From the NCBI GenBank assembly GCA_951813325.1, contig OX638350.1, forward strand, positions 124,001 to 188,000: a stretch of DNA of 64,000 nucleotides, written 5' to 3'. The translations under genes and the position numbers were made by a program. Origin of the DNA: an uncultured Acidimicrobiales bacterium. Its GTDB lineage: Bacteria; Actinomycetota; Acidimicrobiia; Acidimicrobiales; Bin134. The notes beneath the pieces are model-generated. The model had not been told where the DNA came from, made no database searches, and saw nothing but the letters and a program-made list of their open reading frames with translations. Below, in pieces: positions 52,809-60,588 of this stretch; positions within the stretch are counted from its first letter, which is position 1; each line of letters opens with the position of its first letter.

Positions 52809-54110
52809 TTAGCCGATGGTGGCGACCAAGGTGTCGACGCCGTCGACGATTTGGTTGATTGGCACGGCCTTGGGCGGAATGCCGTTGGTGCCTGCGTAGG
52901 TGATCTCACCGGTCAGCCCCTGGAAGCCCTCAATCTGGGCCACTGCGGCCCCGATGTCGGCCGGGTTGGTGCAGCCGCAGTCCAAGATGCCCTGGAAGCC
53001 CAAGAACATCGAGTCAACGTAGAGCGCCATGAAGCCCCGACTGTCCAGCGCCTCGCCTTTGGCCGCTTCATAGTCGGCCAGCATGGTGTCGATGCGGTCG
53101 CCGGGGGAAATGCTGGTGTGTGGGGTGTGGGCGATGCCCTCGTTGTTGTCCTCGAACTGGATGCCGGTGGCGTCCAGTGCATCGGTGCCGATGTAGGTCA
53201 GCCCGTCGAGGCCCTGGCCCTCTAGCTGACCCCGCAGAGCGGTGACCTGGAAGCCGAGCGCGGCCGAGAACACCACCTCGTTATTTTGGGAGATGCCGGC
53301 AATCTCGTTGACCTGGGCCGAGAAGTCGGTGTCAGCGGCCCAAACGTAGGTCTGCACGCTTACCACCTCGCCGCCCAGTTCTTCGAACTTGGCCATGAAG
53401 GCATCGGGGTTGATGCCGGTGTAAGGGATGCCCTCGCCCTCGGTGAACACGATGGCCCGGGTGATGCCCTGGTCCCAGGCCCACTGGGCCGCGGCGCCGG
53501 ACATGCCGTAGTCATCGAAGGTCACCAGGAACGAGTTGATCGAGGCGTCAGCCAGCGTGGGCTCGGTAGAGGCGGCCACGAACAGCGGCACCTGGCCCTC
53601 GGTGGTCTGGAGGATCGGCAATGCGAAGTCGGCGAACGGCGGTCCGATCAGGAAGTGGGCGCCCCAATCCAGGAGCTCCTGGGTGGCCAAAACCGCGTCG
53701 TCGCCTACCTCGGCTACCCGAACCTCTACCGGAAAGCCGTTGAGACCGCCGACGCAGTTGACCTTCTCGGCGATGAACGGCACCAGCTTAGAGCCGGGGA
53801 TGTCGACGAATCCGACGACGTCGCTGAAGTCCATGGCCATGCCGACTCGAATCGGATCGCCGGACGGCGGGGTTCCGCAGTTGTCGAGATCGGCACTGAG
53901 TACGGCATCGATGAAGAGCTGTGCGCCTCCATCGCCAGTAGAGGGTGCTTCGGTGGGCGCCGCGGTCGGTGTTTCGGTTGGTTCAGGCGTAGGCGCTTCG
54001 GTGGGCTCAGGTGCCGGGGCGGTATCGCCGCCGCCATCGTCGTCATTGCCACAGGCCGCCGCCACCAGGGAAAATACCGCCAAAAGCGCCAACAAGAACT
54101 TGAGCTTCAT
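52809..54110 (-). CDS. Branched-chain-amino-acid-type substrate-binding lipoprotein
   Basis: A 433-residue receptor. The signal MKLKFLLALLAVFSLVAAAC ends in the lipobox VAAAC, then GNDDDGGG and a Pro/Glu/Thr linker of about 40 residues, then a type I periplasmic-binding fold (IRVGMAMDFSDVVGFVDIPG; HFLIGPPFADFALPILQTT). It is the first gene of the twelve-gene operon and captures the substrate outside the cell. The ligand is probably an amine, amino acid or aromatic acid, but cannot be predicted. Promoter and operator lie just upstream. Confidence 0.9.
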   Translation of the reverse strand: MKLKFLLALLAVFSLVAAACGNDDDGGGDTAPAPEPTEAPTPEPTETPTAAPTEAPSTGDGGAQLFIDAVLSADLDNCGTPPSGDPIRVGMAMDFSDVVGFVDIPGSKLVPFIAEKVNCVGGLNGFPVEVRVAEVGDDAVLATQELLDWGAHFLIGPPFADFALPILQTTEGQVPLFVAASTEPTLADASINSFLVTFDDYGMSGAAAQWAWDQGITRAIVFTEGEGIPYTGINPDAFMAKFEELGGEVVSVQTYVWAADTDFSAQVNEIAGISQNNEVVFSAALGFQVTALRGQLEGQGLDGLTYIGTDALDATGIQFEDNNEGIAHTPHTSISPGDRIDTMLADYEAAKGEALDSRGFMALYVDSMFLGFQGILDCGCTNPADIGAAVAQIEGFQGLTGEITYAGTNGIPPKAVPINQIVDGVDTLVATIG

Positions 54111-54155
54111 GAGCTCCCCCTCCTCAGTCAGGTTTGGAAAACCTTACGGGATAGA

Positions 54156-54175
54156 TCGTTTGGGAGCAAACGATC
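54156..54175. promoter_or_regulatory. Regulon palindrome, site A
   Basis: ATCGTTTGGGAGCAAACGAT, part of a perfect inverted repeat with 10-bp arms (54153-54162 and 54167-54176). It lies between the promoter and the start of the binding-protein gene, where a bound repressor would block transcription of the whole Liv-P450 operon. Sites B and C match it at most positions. Confidence 0.8.
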
Positions 54176-54191
54176 TTTGTATATAAAATTA

Positions 54192-54220
54192 AAAATACAG
54201 ATCACAGCAACTGCTGTCAA
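54192..54220 (-). promoter_or_regulatory. Promoter of the Liv-P450 operon
   Basis: On the minus strand, TTGACA (54220-54215), a 17-bp spacer and TATTTT (54197-54192). The surrounding stretch is strongly AT-rich compared with the rest. Site A begins about 16 bp downstream of the -10 box. Confidence 0.65.
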
Positions 54221-54227
54221 CCAACAC

Positions 54228-55283
54228 TCAAGAAGGAAGCAGCTGGGCCACCAGTTCGCCACCCGCCACCACTGGGGTTCCGTCCAGGGACACCGTGCAA
54301 CCCCGCATAGGCAGGTCGAAGTGGCCACGGCAAAACCGCCCTGCCACCTCGTTGGCACCGGTCGAGTACAAGAAGTTGCCGGCGAAGGCCCGAAGCTCTG
54401 TGCCGTTGTGGTCGGCCTTGTCCCACAGGGCCATGGCCTCCCACCGGGCCGAGGTGTTCATCCCCCAGCCCACGTGGCTCACTGCGTAGGCCTCGGGCTC
54501 TTCGAATGCGGCCAGATAGGACCGGAACAGCTCAGCATCGACCCCGTTCCCTTCGATTTCGGTGATGTAGTCGTCTACCACGGTCAGCGTCACTGGTTCG
54601 CGGATGTACTCCTTGAAGGTGAGGTTCACGTCGCCGGGGGCCAACACCACCGTTCCGTTCACCGTGGCCGCGGCGGGGAACGCCAGCACCAGACCGCCGG
54701 GCCAGTGGGCGATCGTCCCTGGCTCTGCGCACCAACCGTGCGACCCAGCCCTCACCGCGCCGAAGAGATCCACCATCAGCTCGGTGCCCGCATCCGATTC
54801 AATCCGCATCTCCTTGGCCTGCTCCAACAGGCCGACCCCGATCGCCACCCGATCAGCCAGGAAAGGATCGTGGGGCCATCGTTCGGTGTTCTCGGGATGC
54901 TCGTTGGACACCATAAGCACTCGGGCCCCGCTGGCCAGGATCTGGCCAAGTTCGGGGGCGTGGAGCAGCCCCTCCACCGTGCAGTCCACGATGAAGTCGG
55001 CCTTGGTAAGCGCACCCAGAGCGGCGGGGTTGGCGGCCAGGGCCACTGACGCGCCGGTGGAGCGGATCGGGACCGGCCCGGGATTGGGTGGGGTGGTGAC
55101 CACGATGTCGACGGGGGCAGCCCCGCAGAGCGAGAGGGCGAGGCGAGCGGTCTGCACGATCTCGGGGCGGCTACGGGTTTCTGACAGGACCACCGCAATT
55201 TCGGTCGGCGCCAGTCCGCAGGCTTCGAACTGCTCGGCATAGCGCCTAACCCAGGCACTCTCGATGATGGAACGAGCAACCAC
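54228..55283 (-). CDS. NicX-like ring-cleaving dioxygenase (M29-like fold)
   Basis: A 351-residue protein of the family that contains 2,5-dihydroxypyridine 5,6-dioxygenase NicX and aminopeptidase-T-like enzymes. Candidate iron ligands are His270 in SHVGWGMN and His321/Asp323 in RGHFDLPM. That H...HxD spacing is close to what I recall for NicX (His265, His318, Asp320). It would open a hydroxylated N-heterocycle, though a peptidase-like or other hydrolase role is possible. GTG 55283 lies 3 bp after the upstream flavoprotein gene, so the two are one operon. Its stop is followed by the promoter of the Liv operon. Confidence 0.65.
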   Translation of the reverse strand: MVARSIIESAWVRRYAEQFEACGLAPTEIAVVLSETRSRPEIVQTARLALSLCGAAPVDIVVTTPPNPGPVPIRSTGASVALAANPAALGALTKADFIVDCTVEGLLHAPELGQILASGARVLMVSNEHPENTERWPHDPFLADRVAIGVGLLEQAKEMRIESDAGTELMVDLFGAVRAGSHGWCAEPGTIAHWPGGLVLAFPAAATVNGTVVLAPGDVNLTFKEYIREPVTLTVVDDYITEIEGNGVDAELFRSYLAAFEEPEAYAVSHVGWGMNTSARWEAMALWDKADHNGTELRAFAGNFLYSTGANEVAGRFCRGHFDLPMRGCTVSLDGTPVVAGGELVAQLLPS

Positions 55284-55286
55284 TGT

Positions 55287-56498
55287 TCAAACCGGGGTTT
55301 CGGCCGCGTCGTCAAAAAGGCCGGCCCGACCGAGGCGGTCGAGGCACACATCCATGCTCCAGGGGTGCATGGCCGCGCCGCACCGGGCGTCGCGGTAGAA
55401 CTGCTCCAGGCGAGACGGCCGCAACAGCGCTCTTCCGCCGCATACCCGCAGCCCCAAAGACGCCAGCTGGGGAGCGCCGTCCATGGTGGTGACCATTGAA
55501 CTCCACGCCCGCCGCACCGCGGCGGTCTGGGGATCGACCCCGCTTTCGGCCAGTACCCGGTAGCACAGCGCTTGAGCCCGATCGTAGATGAGGTTCATCT
55601 CCGCCCAGCCCTGCTGTTTGATCGGGTGGGAACGCCGAGCCGACGGGCCGCCGTCGCCGATGAGGTACTCCGCGGTGGCATCCATGATGGCCCCCATCAA
55701 GCCCAAGTAGGCGAACGACAGGGTCATGAAGAAGTACGGCCATCGGGCCGCGGCCTGATCGAACATCCCCGGCGGAATCCACTCGCGCTCAGCAGGAACG
55801 AACACGTCTTTCAGCACCAGATTGCGGGAATCGGTGGCCCGCATGCCCAGCGAGTCCCAGTCGCCCTCGATGCGGAGACCGTCGGAGTCGGCGGCCACCC
55901 CCAGCAGGCGCACCCGGGAGTCGCCTTCAGCCAAACACACGATGTTGTGGATGTCAGCCGCACCGCTGAGCGAGGCGAAGATCTTCCGACCGCTTAACCG
56001 ATAGCCGCCGTCGACGGGCACCGCGGTGGTGGCGTACCCCTCGGTGGCCCCCGCCGCGATCCCCTCGGAAAAGGGCTGGCTGTGGATGTGCCCCCGCTCG
56101 ATGATGCCCTGCCATAATACCGCCCGCCGCCGGTGCAACACCGACCGCTCCTCAGTGCTCAGTTCCATGTCATCGGCGATCTGACCCACCATGAGCGTGG
56201 TAGCCGAGTGCATGTTGAAGGTCAGTCCGGTGGCTGCACAGTGCCGCCCGAGCTCCTCTGACGCCAAGGCGTATCCCACGAAGTCGGCCCCGAGGCCGCC
56301 TGCAGTCTTAGGAATGCAGATGCCCAACAGGCCCGCCTTGGCAAGGTCGTGCCAGTTCTCAAAGGGGAAGGCCGCGTCTCGGTCGTATTTGGCCGATCGG
56401 GACGCCAGCGCGGGACCGAGCGCTCTTACCTGCTCTACAACATCTGCCCGCTCCGGGGTCAGCACCCCATCGCGCGCCGCGAGATCAGTTAATTGCAC
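55287..56498 (-). CDS. Acyl-CoA-dehydrogenase-like flavoprotein
   Basis: A 403-residue acyl-CoA dehydrogenase-fold protein: ICIPKTAGGLGADFVGYALASEE, QPFSEGIAAGATEGYATTAV, the KIFASLSGAADIH middle strand and a C-terminal helical bundle ending YRDARCGAAMHPWS. That C-terminus lacks the EGT catalytic segment and recalls the flavin monooxygenases of this fold (DszC/HsaA type), so it could be an oxygenase rather than a dehydrogenase. GTG 56498 is the start. It precedes the NicX-like gene by 3 bp and both lie downstream of the interrupted intergenic region with the MITE fragment. Confidence 0.75.
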   Translation of the reverse strand: MQLTDLAARDGVLTPERADVVEQVRALGPALASRSAKYDRDAAFPFENWHDLAKAGLLGICIPKTAGGLGADFVGYALASEELGRHCAATGLTFNMHSATTLMVGQIADDMELSTEERSVLHRRRAVLWQGIIERGHIHSQPFSEGIAAGATEGYATTAVPVDGGYRLSGRKIFASLSGAADIHNIVCLAEGDSRVRLLGVAADSDGLRIEGDWDSLGMRATDSRNLVLKDVFVPAEREWIPPGMFDQAAARWPYFFMTLSFAYLGLMGAIMDATAEYLIGDGGPSARRSHPIKQQGWAEMNLIYDRAQALCYRVLAESGVDPQTAAVRRAWSSMVTTMDGAPQLASLGLRVCGGRALLRPSRLEQFYRDARCGAAMHPWSMDVCLDRLGRAGLFDDAAETPV

Positions 56499-56743
56499 AC
56501 GCCCACACTAGATCTCACCGCAATGAGCGTCGTAGACACTCGCAATTCGCTCGATGAATTCGTCCCAGCGAAGCCCACATCCGGTGGGCGTAAGATCCTG
56601 AGATATTGCCCCGGTCTCGCGATCGGAAGTCACGACTGACCGGACCCCGTTTGTTGGTCCGGGTGATGTGTGCTCTGTTCTTTGGTCCCGGTTTGTGGGA
56701 GTCAGGCGGCGTGTGGTCGTTGTATTTCTTGAGCGTCCAATAC
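56499..56743. other. Gene-free region with element debris
   Basis: No reliable gene is seen. A minus-strand frame ends in RWDEFIERIASVYDAHCGEI and could be the tail of a lost gene. Around 56641-56662 an inverted repeat GGACC...GGTCC is visible. The right part (GTGTGGTCGTTG and on) has no counterpart in the complete MITE-like element and may belong to the parent insertion sequence. Confidence 0.35.
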
Positions 56744-56795
56744 GGCGTCGATGCCTAGCAGGACACGCGCGAATAAACCCACGACACACCACTAG
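56744..56795. mobile_element. Right end of the MITE-like element
   Basis: These 52 bp match the right end of the complete element at 19590-19757, including the terminal ACCCACGACACACCACTAG. The left part is replaced by unrelated sequence, so this is either a longer relative or a deleted copy. It sits between the acyl-CoA-dehydrogenase-like gene and site B. Confidence 0.85.
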
Positions 56796-56843
56796 CGTCT
56801 GCCGGACTGCCGACCTCTAACCGGGGGCACGCACGCCGGTTGA

Positions 56844-56863
56844 ATCGTTTGGTACCAAACAAT
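56844..56863. promoter_or_regulatory. Regulon palindrome, site B
   Basis: ATCGTTTGGTACCAAACAAT, with a perfect 14-bp core GTTTGGTACCAAAC. A likely -10 box TATACT follows at 56864-56869 and the GTG start at 56876, so the transcript is probably leaderless and the site overlaps the promoter spacer. It matches site A at 17 of 20 positions. Confidence 0.8.
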
Positions 56864-56875
56864 TATACTGCCGGC

Positions 56876-57691
56876 GTGGCCGACCTGAAGGGGTTCATGT
56901 ATCCCCGCTCTCCCACCGGTGCCGCCGGCATCCTGCCGGGCCCGCCGTGGCACTACTCGGGCGACATGTTGACGGTGGAGTTCCGCACTGATCCGGCCAA
57001 GGTGGCCGAGCTTCTCCCTGAGCCACTGGAGCTGGTCGATGACGACCCCGGTGCCGTCGCCCTCATCTGGGCGGACTGGCAGAGTTGCAGCGACAGTTTC
57101 GAGGAGATTCTCGACCCGGCCCGGGCCCAGTACAAAGAGGTGTTCTTGGTGGTGCGCTGTGCTTACAAGGGCCAGATCTTCAGCCGAGCGGCCTATATCT
57201 GGGTGGACAAGGACTTCGCCATGGCCCGGGGCCACATCCAGGGCTATCCCAAGAAGATGAGCGAGATCTGGATGACCCGGCCGGTGGCCTACGGCAAGGC
57301 CGGCCCTCGGCTCGAGCCGGGCGGACAGTTCGGCGCCACCCTCAGCACGTGGGGGCGGCGGATTGCCGAGGCCAACTTCACCATCCGGGGCACTGCCGAG
57401 TCGCCCGGATTCGTCAACAGCCATCCCATGCTTCACAGCCGCCAGATGCCGGCCATCGAGATGGACGGGCGCGACTCGCTGGACGAGCTGGTGACCATGC
57501 GGGGATACGACGCTGACCTCGGCCCGGCGTTCAGCGGCGACGCCGATCTGGTGCTGCCCGAGAATCCCACCGAAGAGCTCACCCGGCTGGAGCCCTTCGA
57601 GGTCATCGGCGGCTACTACCGGCAGGTGGGCAACTCCATGGCCGGGGGCACCACGCTGTGGGCCGCCCCCAATCCGATGGAATCCGACTGA
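56876..57691 (+). CDS. Acetoacetate decarboxylase family protein
   Basis: A 271-residue ADC-fold protein. YPRSPTGAAGILPGPPWHYSG at the N-terminus, EVFLVVRCAYKGQIFSRAAY near residue 88, and GHIQGYPKKMSEIWMTRP carrying the lysine pair used for Schiff-base formation in the family. Members decarboxylate beta-keto acids, or act as hydratases or aldolases in divergent branches. GTG 56876 is chosen; it sits 7 bp after a -10 box, giving a leaderless mRNA. The stop overlaps the start of the P450 gene (TGATG). First gene of a four-gene plus-strand operon. Confidence 0.8.
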   Translation: MADLKGFMYPRSPTGAAGILPGPPWHYSGDMLTVEFRTDPAKVAELLPEPLELVDDDPGAVALIWADWQSCSDSFEEILDPARAQYKEVFLVVRCAYKGQIFSRAAYIWVDKDFAMARGHIQGYPKKMSEIWMTRPVAYGKAGPRLEPGGQFGATLSTWGRRIAEANFTIRGTAESPGFVNSHPMLHSRQMPAIEMDGRDSLDELVTMRGYDADLGPAFSGDADLVLPENPTEELTRLEPFEVIGGYYRQVGNSMAGGTTLWAAPNPMESD

Positions 57692-58962
57692 TGGGCGCCC
57701 AGGCCTACGTCGATGACTACCTGGCTGATCTCGGCCCTGATGACGCCGACATCACCGACCACGACACTTACGTGGCCGGCGTCCCCCACGCCACGTTCAC
57801 CCGGCTGCGCGCCGAAGACCCAGTCCATTGGACTGAGGAGGCCGACGGATCCGGGTTCTGGTCGATCCTGCGCTACGACGACTGTCTGGCTGTGAGCCGT
57901 GACGTCGAGACGTTCACATCGTCGCTGGGCATCCGGCTGGAGGAGATGGACGCCGAGCAGACCGAAGCCCGCAGGACCATGATGGAGATGGACCCGCCCG
58001 AGCACACCCGACTGCGGCGATTGGTGAATACGGGCTTCACCCGCCGGACGGTCGAGACTTTTGAGGGCTCCATCAGAGAGCTGGTGGGAGAAGTGCTCGA
58101 CACTGCGCTGGCTCGCGACGAGTTTGACTTCGTCCACGACATCGCCGAGGAACTCCCCATGCGGATGCTGGGCCGCCTGCTGGGCACCGACGACGAACAC
58201 GGTCGGAAGCTGGTGGCCTGGGGCGACGCGCTGCTCGGCAACACCGATCCCGATTTCACCGACTACCCGGTAGACCTCACCGACACCGAGCGGTTCCGGA
58301 TGATCCCGTTCCGCAGTCCCGCGGCCATCGAGATCTTCCAATACGCCCAAGAGCAGGCCGCCGACCGGCGGGGCTGCCCCCGAGACGACATCATCACCAA
58401 GCTGTTGGCCCCCACCATCGACGGCGACCCGCTCACCGACTTGGAGTTCAACAACTTCTTCACCCTGTTGGTGGCGGCGGGCAACGACACCACCCGCTAC
58501 ACCATGACCCACGGCATGTGGACCCTACTGAACCACCCCCACCTGTGGGAGTCGTGGAAGGCCGACCCGGGCTTGACCGACACCGCGGTGGAGGAGATCC
58601 TGCGAACCGGGTCGGTCACCATGCACTTCCGTCGCACCGCTACCCGCGACGTCGAGATGCGGGGGTCGAAGATCCGGGCTGGCGACAAAGTGGTGATCTG
58701 GTTTGTGGCCGCCAACCACGACCCCGAGGGGTTCGAACGGCCGTTCCGCTTCGACCTGGGTCGCGAGCAAAACGACCACATGGCGTTCGGCCGCAACGGG
58801 CCGCATCTGTGCCTGGGGGCCTGGCTGGCCCGCATGGAGGTGCGGCTGGTGTTCGAAGAGCTGATGAAGCGGGTGAACCGCTTGGAGCCCGCTGGCCCCA
58901 TCAACCGGCTGCGCTCCAACTTCATCTCGGGGATCAAACGGCTGCCGGTTCGGGTGGCGTGA
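57691..58962 (+). CDS. Cytochrome P450, second of two
   Basis: A 423-residue P450. I-helix AGNDTT (263-268), ExxR in VEEILR (302-305), HFRRTATRDVEM, and the heme loop FGRNGPHLCLGAWLAR with Cys374. It is of the same general type as the 43.8-kb P450 but clearly divergent, so the two probably have different positions of attack. It is translationally coupled to the decarboxylase-like gene. No ferredoxin is encoded in this half of the region, so it may share the one at 42.3 kb. Confidence 0.92.
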   Translation: MGAQAYVDDYLADLGPDDADITDHDTYVAGVPHATFTRLRAEDPVHWTEEADGSGFWSILRYDDCLAVSRDVETFTSSLGIRLEEMDAEQTEARRTMMEMDPPEHTRLRRLVNTGFTRRTVETFEGSIRELVGEVLDTALARDEFDFVHDIAEELPMRMLGRLLGTDDEHGRKLVAWGDALLGNTDPDFTDYPVDLTDTERFRMIPFRSPAAIEIFQYAQEQAADRRGCPRDDIITKLLAPTIDGDPLTDLEFNNFFTLLVAAGNDTTRYTMTHGMWTLLNHPHLWESWKADPGLTDTAVEEILRTGSVTMHFRRTATRDVEMRGSKIRAGDKVVIWFVAANHDPEGFERPFRFDLGREQNDHMAFGRNGPHLCLGAWLARMEVRLVFEELMKRVNRLEPAGPINRLRSNFISGIKRLPVRVA

Positions 58963-59014
58963 TGGAAGTTCCCATTGCTGGAATCCGGCTTCTCCTGACC
59001 CGAGGGGCAATGTG

Positions 59015-59875
59015 ATGGGGGCCATCGTCGGGGCTGGGTTGATCTCCCACGTGCCTCCACTAGTGATGCCCGAGGCGGTTCGCCGGGAGCTCAACGACGG
59101 CGAGGACACCACGTTGTTCCAAGGACTTCACGACCTCGGCGCCCAGCGGCAGCGATCGTTGGCTGCCGACACCGTGGTGGTGGTGGACACCCACTGGTTC
59201 ACCACCGTCGAGCACATCGTCACCTCCCACGACCGCCGCTGCGGACTTTTCACTTCCGAAGAGCTGCCCCGGGGTATGTGCCAGATGCCTTATGACATGC
59301 CCGGCGACCGAGAGTTGGCCGAGGCGTGGGCCGGCCGGGCCGCAGGGCGAGACGACACCTGGATCACCGCTATCGACGATCCCCATCTCCCGGTGCACTA
59401 TCCCACCATCAACCTGCTTCCGTTCCTCCAGGGCGACGAGGCATGGGTTTCGGCCAGTATCTGCCAGACGGCCGAGCCCCACGACTTTTTGCTGTTCGGC
59501 GAGCTGTTGGCCCAGGCGGTGGCGGGCCTCAACCGCCGGGTAGTGGTGTTGGCCAGCGGCGGGCTGAGCCACCGCTTCTGGCCGCTGCGGCAGTTCCGCA
59601 ACCACGAGGCGGCCGATCCGGCTCTCCATCTGCGCACCCCCGAAGCCAAGGCCGCCGACGAGCACGTCATTGACTGCCTCAAGCGGGGTGATCATGCCGG
59701 CGTGCTCGACTTCTTGCCCGAGTTCTCCGCCCATGCGCCTGAGGGGTTCTTCGGCCACTACCTGACCATGGTCGGAGCGCTGGGCGGAGCGGCCTGCACC
59801 GCTCCCGGCGAGCAGTTCGGAGACTATGAATCGGTCGCGGGGACGGGCCAAGTCCATCTATGGTTCAACCCGTGA
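59015..59875 (+). CDS. Class III extradiol dioxygenase (HpaD/LigB type)
   Basis: A 286-residue protein of the LigB superfamily. GLISHVPPL (first His), VVVDTHWFTT (second His), LFTSEELPRGMCQMPYDMPG, VLASGGLSHRFWP and AGTGQVHLWFNP follow the order seen in the class III homoprotocatechuate 2,3-dioxygenases. It should open a catechol-type ring with Fe(II) and O2. ATG 59015 is preferred, 7 bp after GAGGGG; a GTG lies 3 bp earlier. It comes 52 bp after the P450 gene and overlaps the next gene by 16 bp. Confidence 0.8.
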   Translation: MGAIVGAGLISHVPPLVMPEAVRRELNDGEDTTLFQGLHDLGAQRQRSLAADTVVVVDTHWFTTVEHIVTSHDRRCGLFTSEELPRGMCQMPYDMPGDRELAEAWAGRAAGRDDTWITAIDDPHLPVHYPTINLLPFLQGDEAWVSASICQTAEPHDFLLFGELLAQAVAGLNRRVVVLASGGLSHRFWPLRQFRNHEAADPALHLRTPEAKAADEHVIDCLKRGDHAGVLDFLPEFSAHAPEGFFGHYLTMVGALGGAACTAPGEQFGDYESVAGTGQVHLWFNP

Positions 59876-60579
59876 AGCGCGCCCTGGCCATCGCCCACGA
59901 GTTGGACGGTCTACCCGGCCAGATTGCCACCCGCTTGCGCCAGCGGGATTACGAGGTCCACATCCACGTGGTGACCCACGACTACGACCACCCCAACGTC
60001 GCTGTACCCTTCCCCTCGATGGACGACTACGACCTGCTGTTGCCGATGGGGTCGGTTCGCTCGCTCACCGACAAAGACGAGATCGACTCCTGGATCTACG
60101 AGGAGCTCGACATGATCAAACAGGCCCACGAGGAGGGCAAGCCCGTGTTGGGGATCTGCTTCGGCGGCCAGCTGATCTCCGAGGCGCTTGAGGGAGTGGT
60201 CGAGGTGTCTCCAGTGACCGAAATCGGCTGGTTCGAGCTTGACGACGGTGAGGACGGCCCCAACCCGGCCGGGCCGGGACCGTGGATGCAGTGGCACCAC
60301 GACCGATTCACCCCGCCACCCGGGTCTGAAGTACTGGCCCGCAACGACAGCTCGGTGCAGCTCATCAAGATCGGCCGCACAGTGGGGACCCAGTTCCACC
60401 CTGAGGTCGACGTGGCCCACGTCGAGTCATTCCTCAGGTTGGCTCCAAAGGACTACTTGGACGATTGCGGGGTGGACTTCGAACTGCTCATGGAGCAGAC
60501 CCGCCAGCACGAGATGGCCAACATCAAGCAGTGCCACGCCTTTGTCGACTGGTACCTGGACGAGGTGCTCGCCGAGTAA
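59860..60579 (+). CDS. Class I glutamine amidotransferase-like hydrolase
   Basis: A 239-residue GATase1 domain: the nucleophile in VLGICFGGQLI (Cys near residue 102) and the His/Glu pair in QFHPEVDVAHV. As a stand-alone domain next to a GS-like ligase, it resembles the GATase partners found beside the GS-like genes of aniline degradation clusters, where the pair makes gamma-glutamylanilide or removes the glutamyl group. It overlaps the dioxygenase gene by 16 bp and is convergent with the second GS-like gene, 9 bp between stops. Confidence 0.85.
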   Translation: MVQPVKRALAIAHELDGLPGQIATRLRQRDYEVHIHVVTHDYDHPNVAVPFPSMDDYDLLLPMGSVRSLTDKDEIDSWIYEELDMIKQAHEEGKPVLGICFGGQLISEALEGVVEVSPVTEIGWFELDDGEDGPNPAGPGPWMQWHHDRFTPPPGSEVLARNDSSVQLIKIGRTVGTQFHPEVDVAHVESFLRLAPKDYLDDCGVDFELLMEQTRQHEMANIKQCHAFVDWYLDEVLAE

Positions 60580-60588
60580 ACCACCCGT

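Noticed and set aside
56508-56792. 94-codon minus-strand frame ending the gap before site B
   Set aside because: Its first part is a translation of the mobile-element end, and the rest matches nothing I recognise; at most it is the tail of a lost gene.
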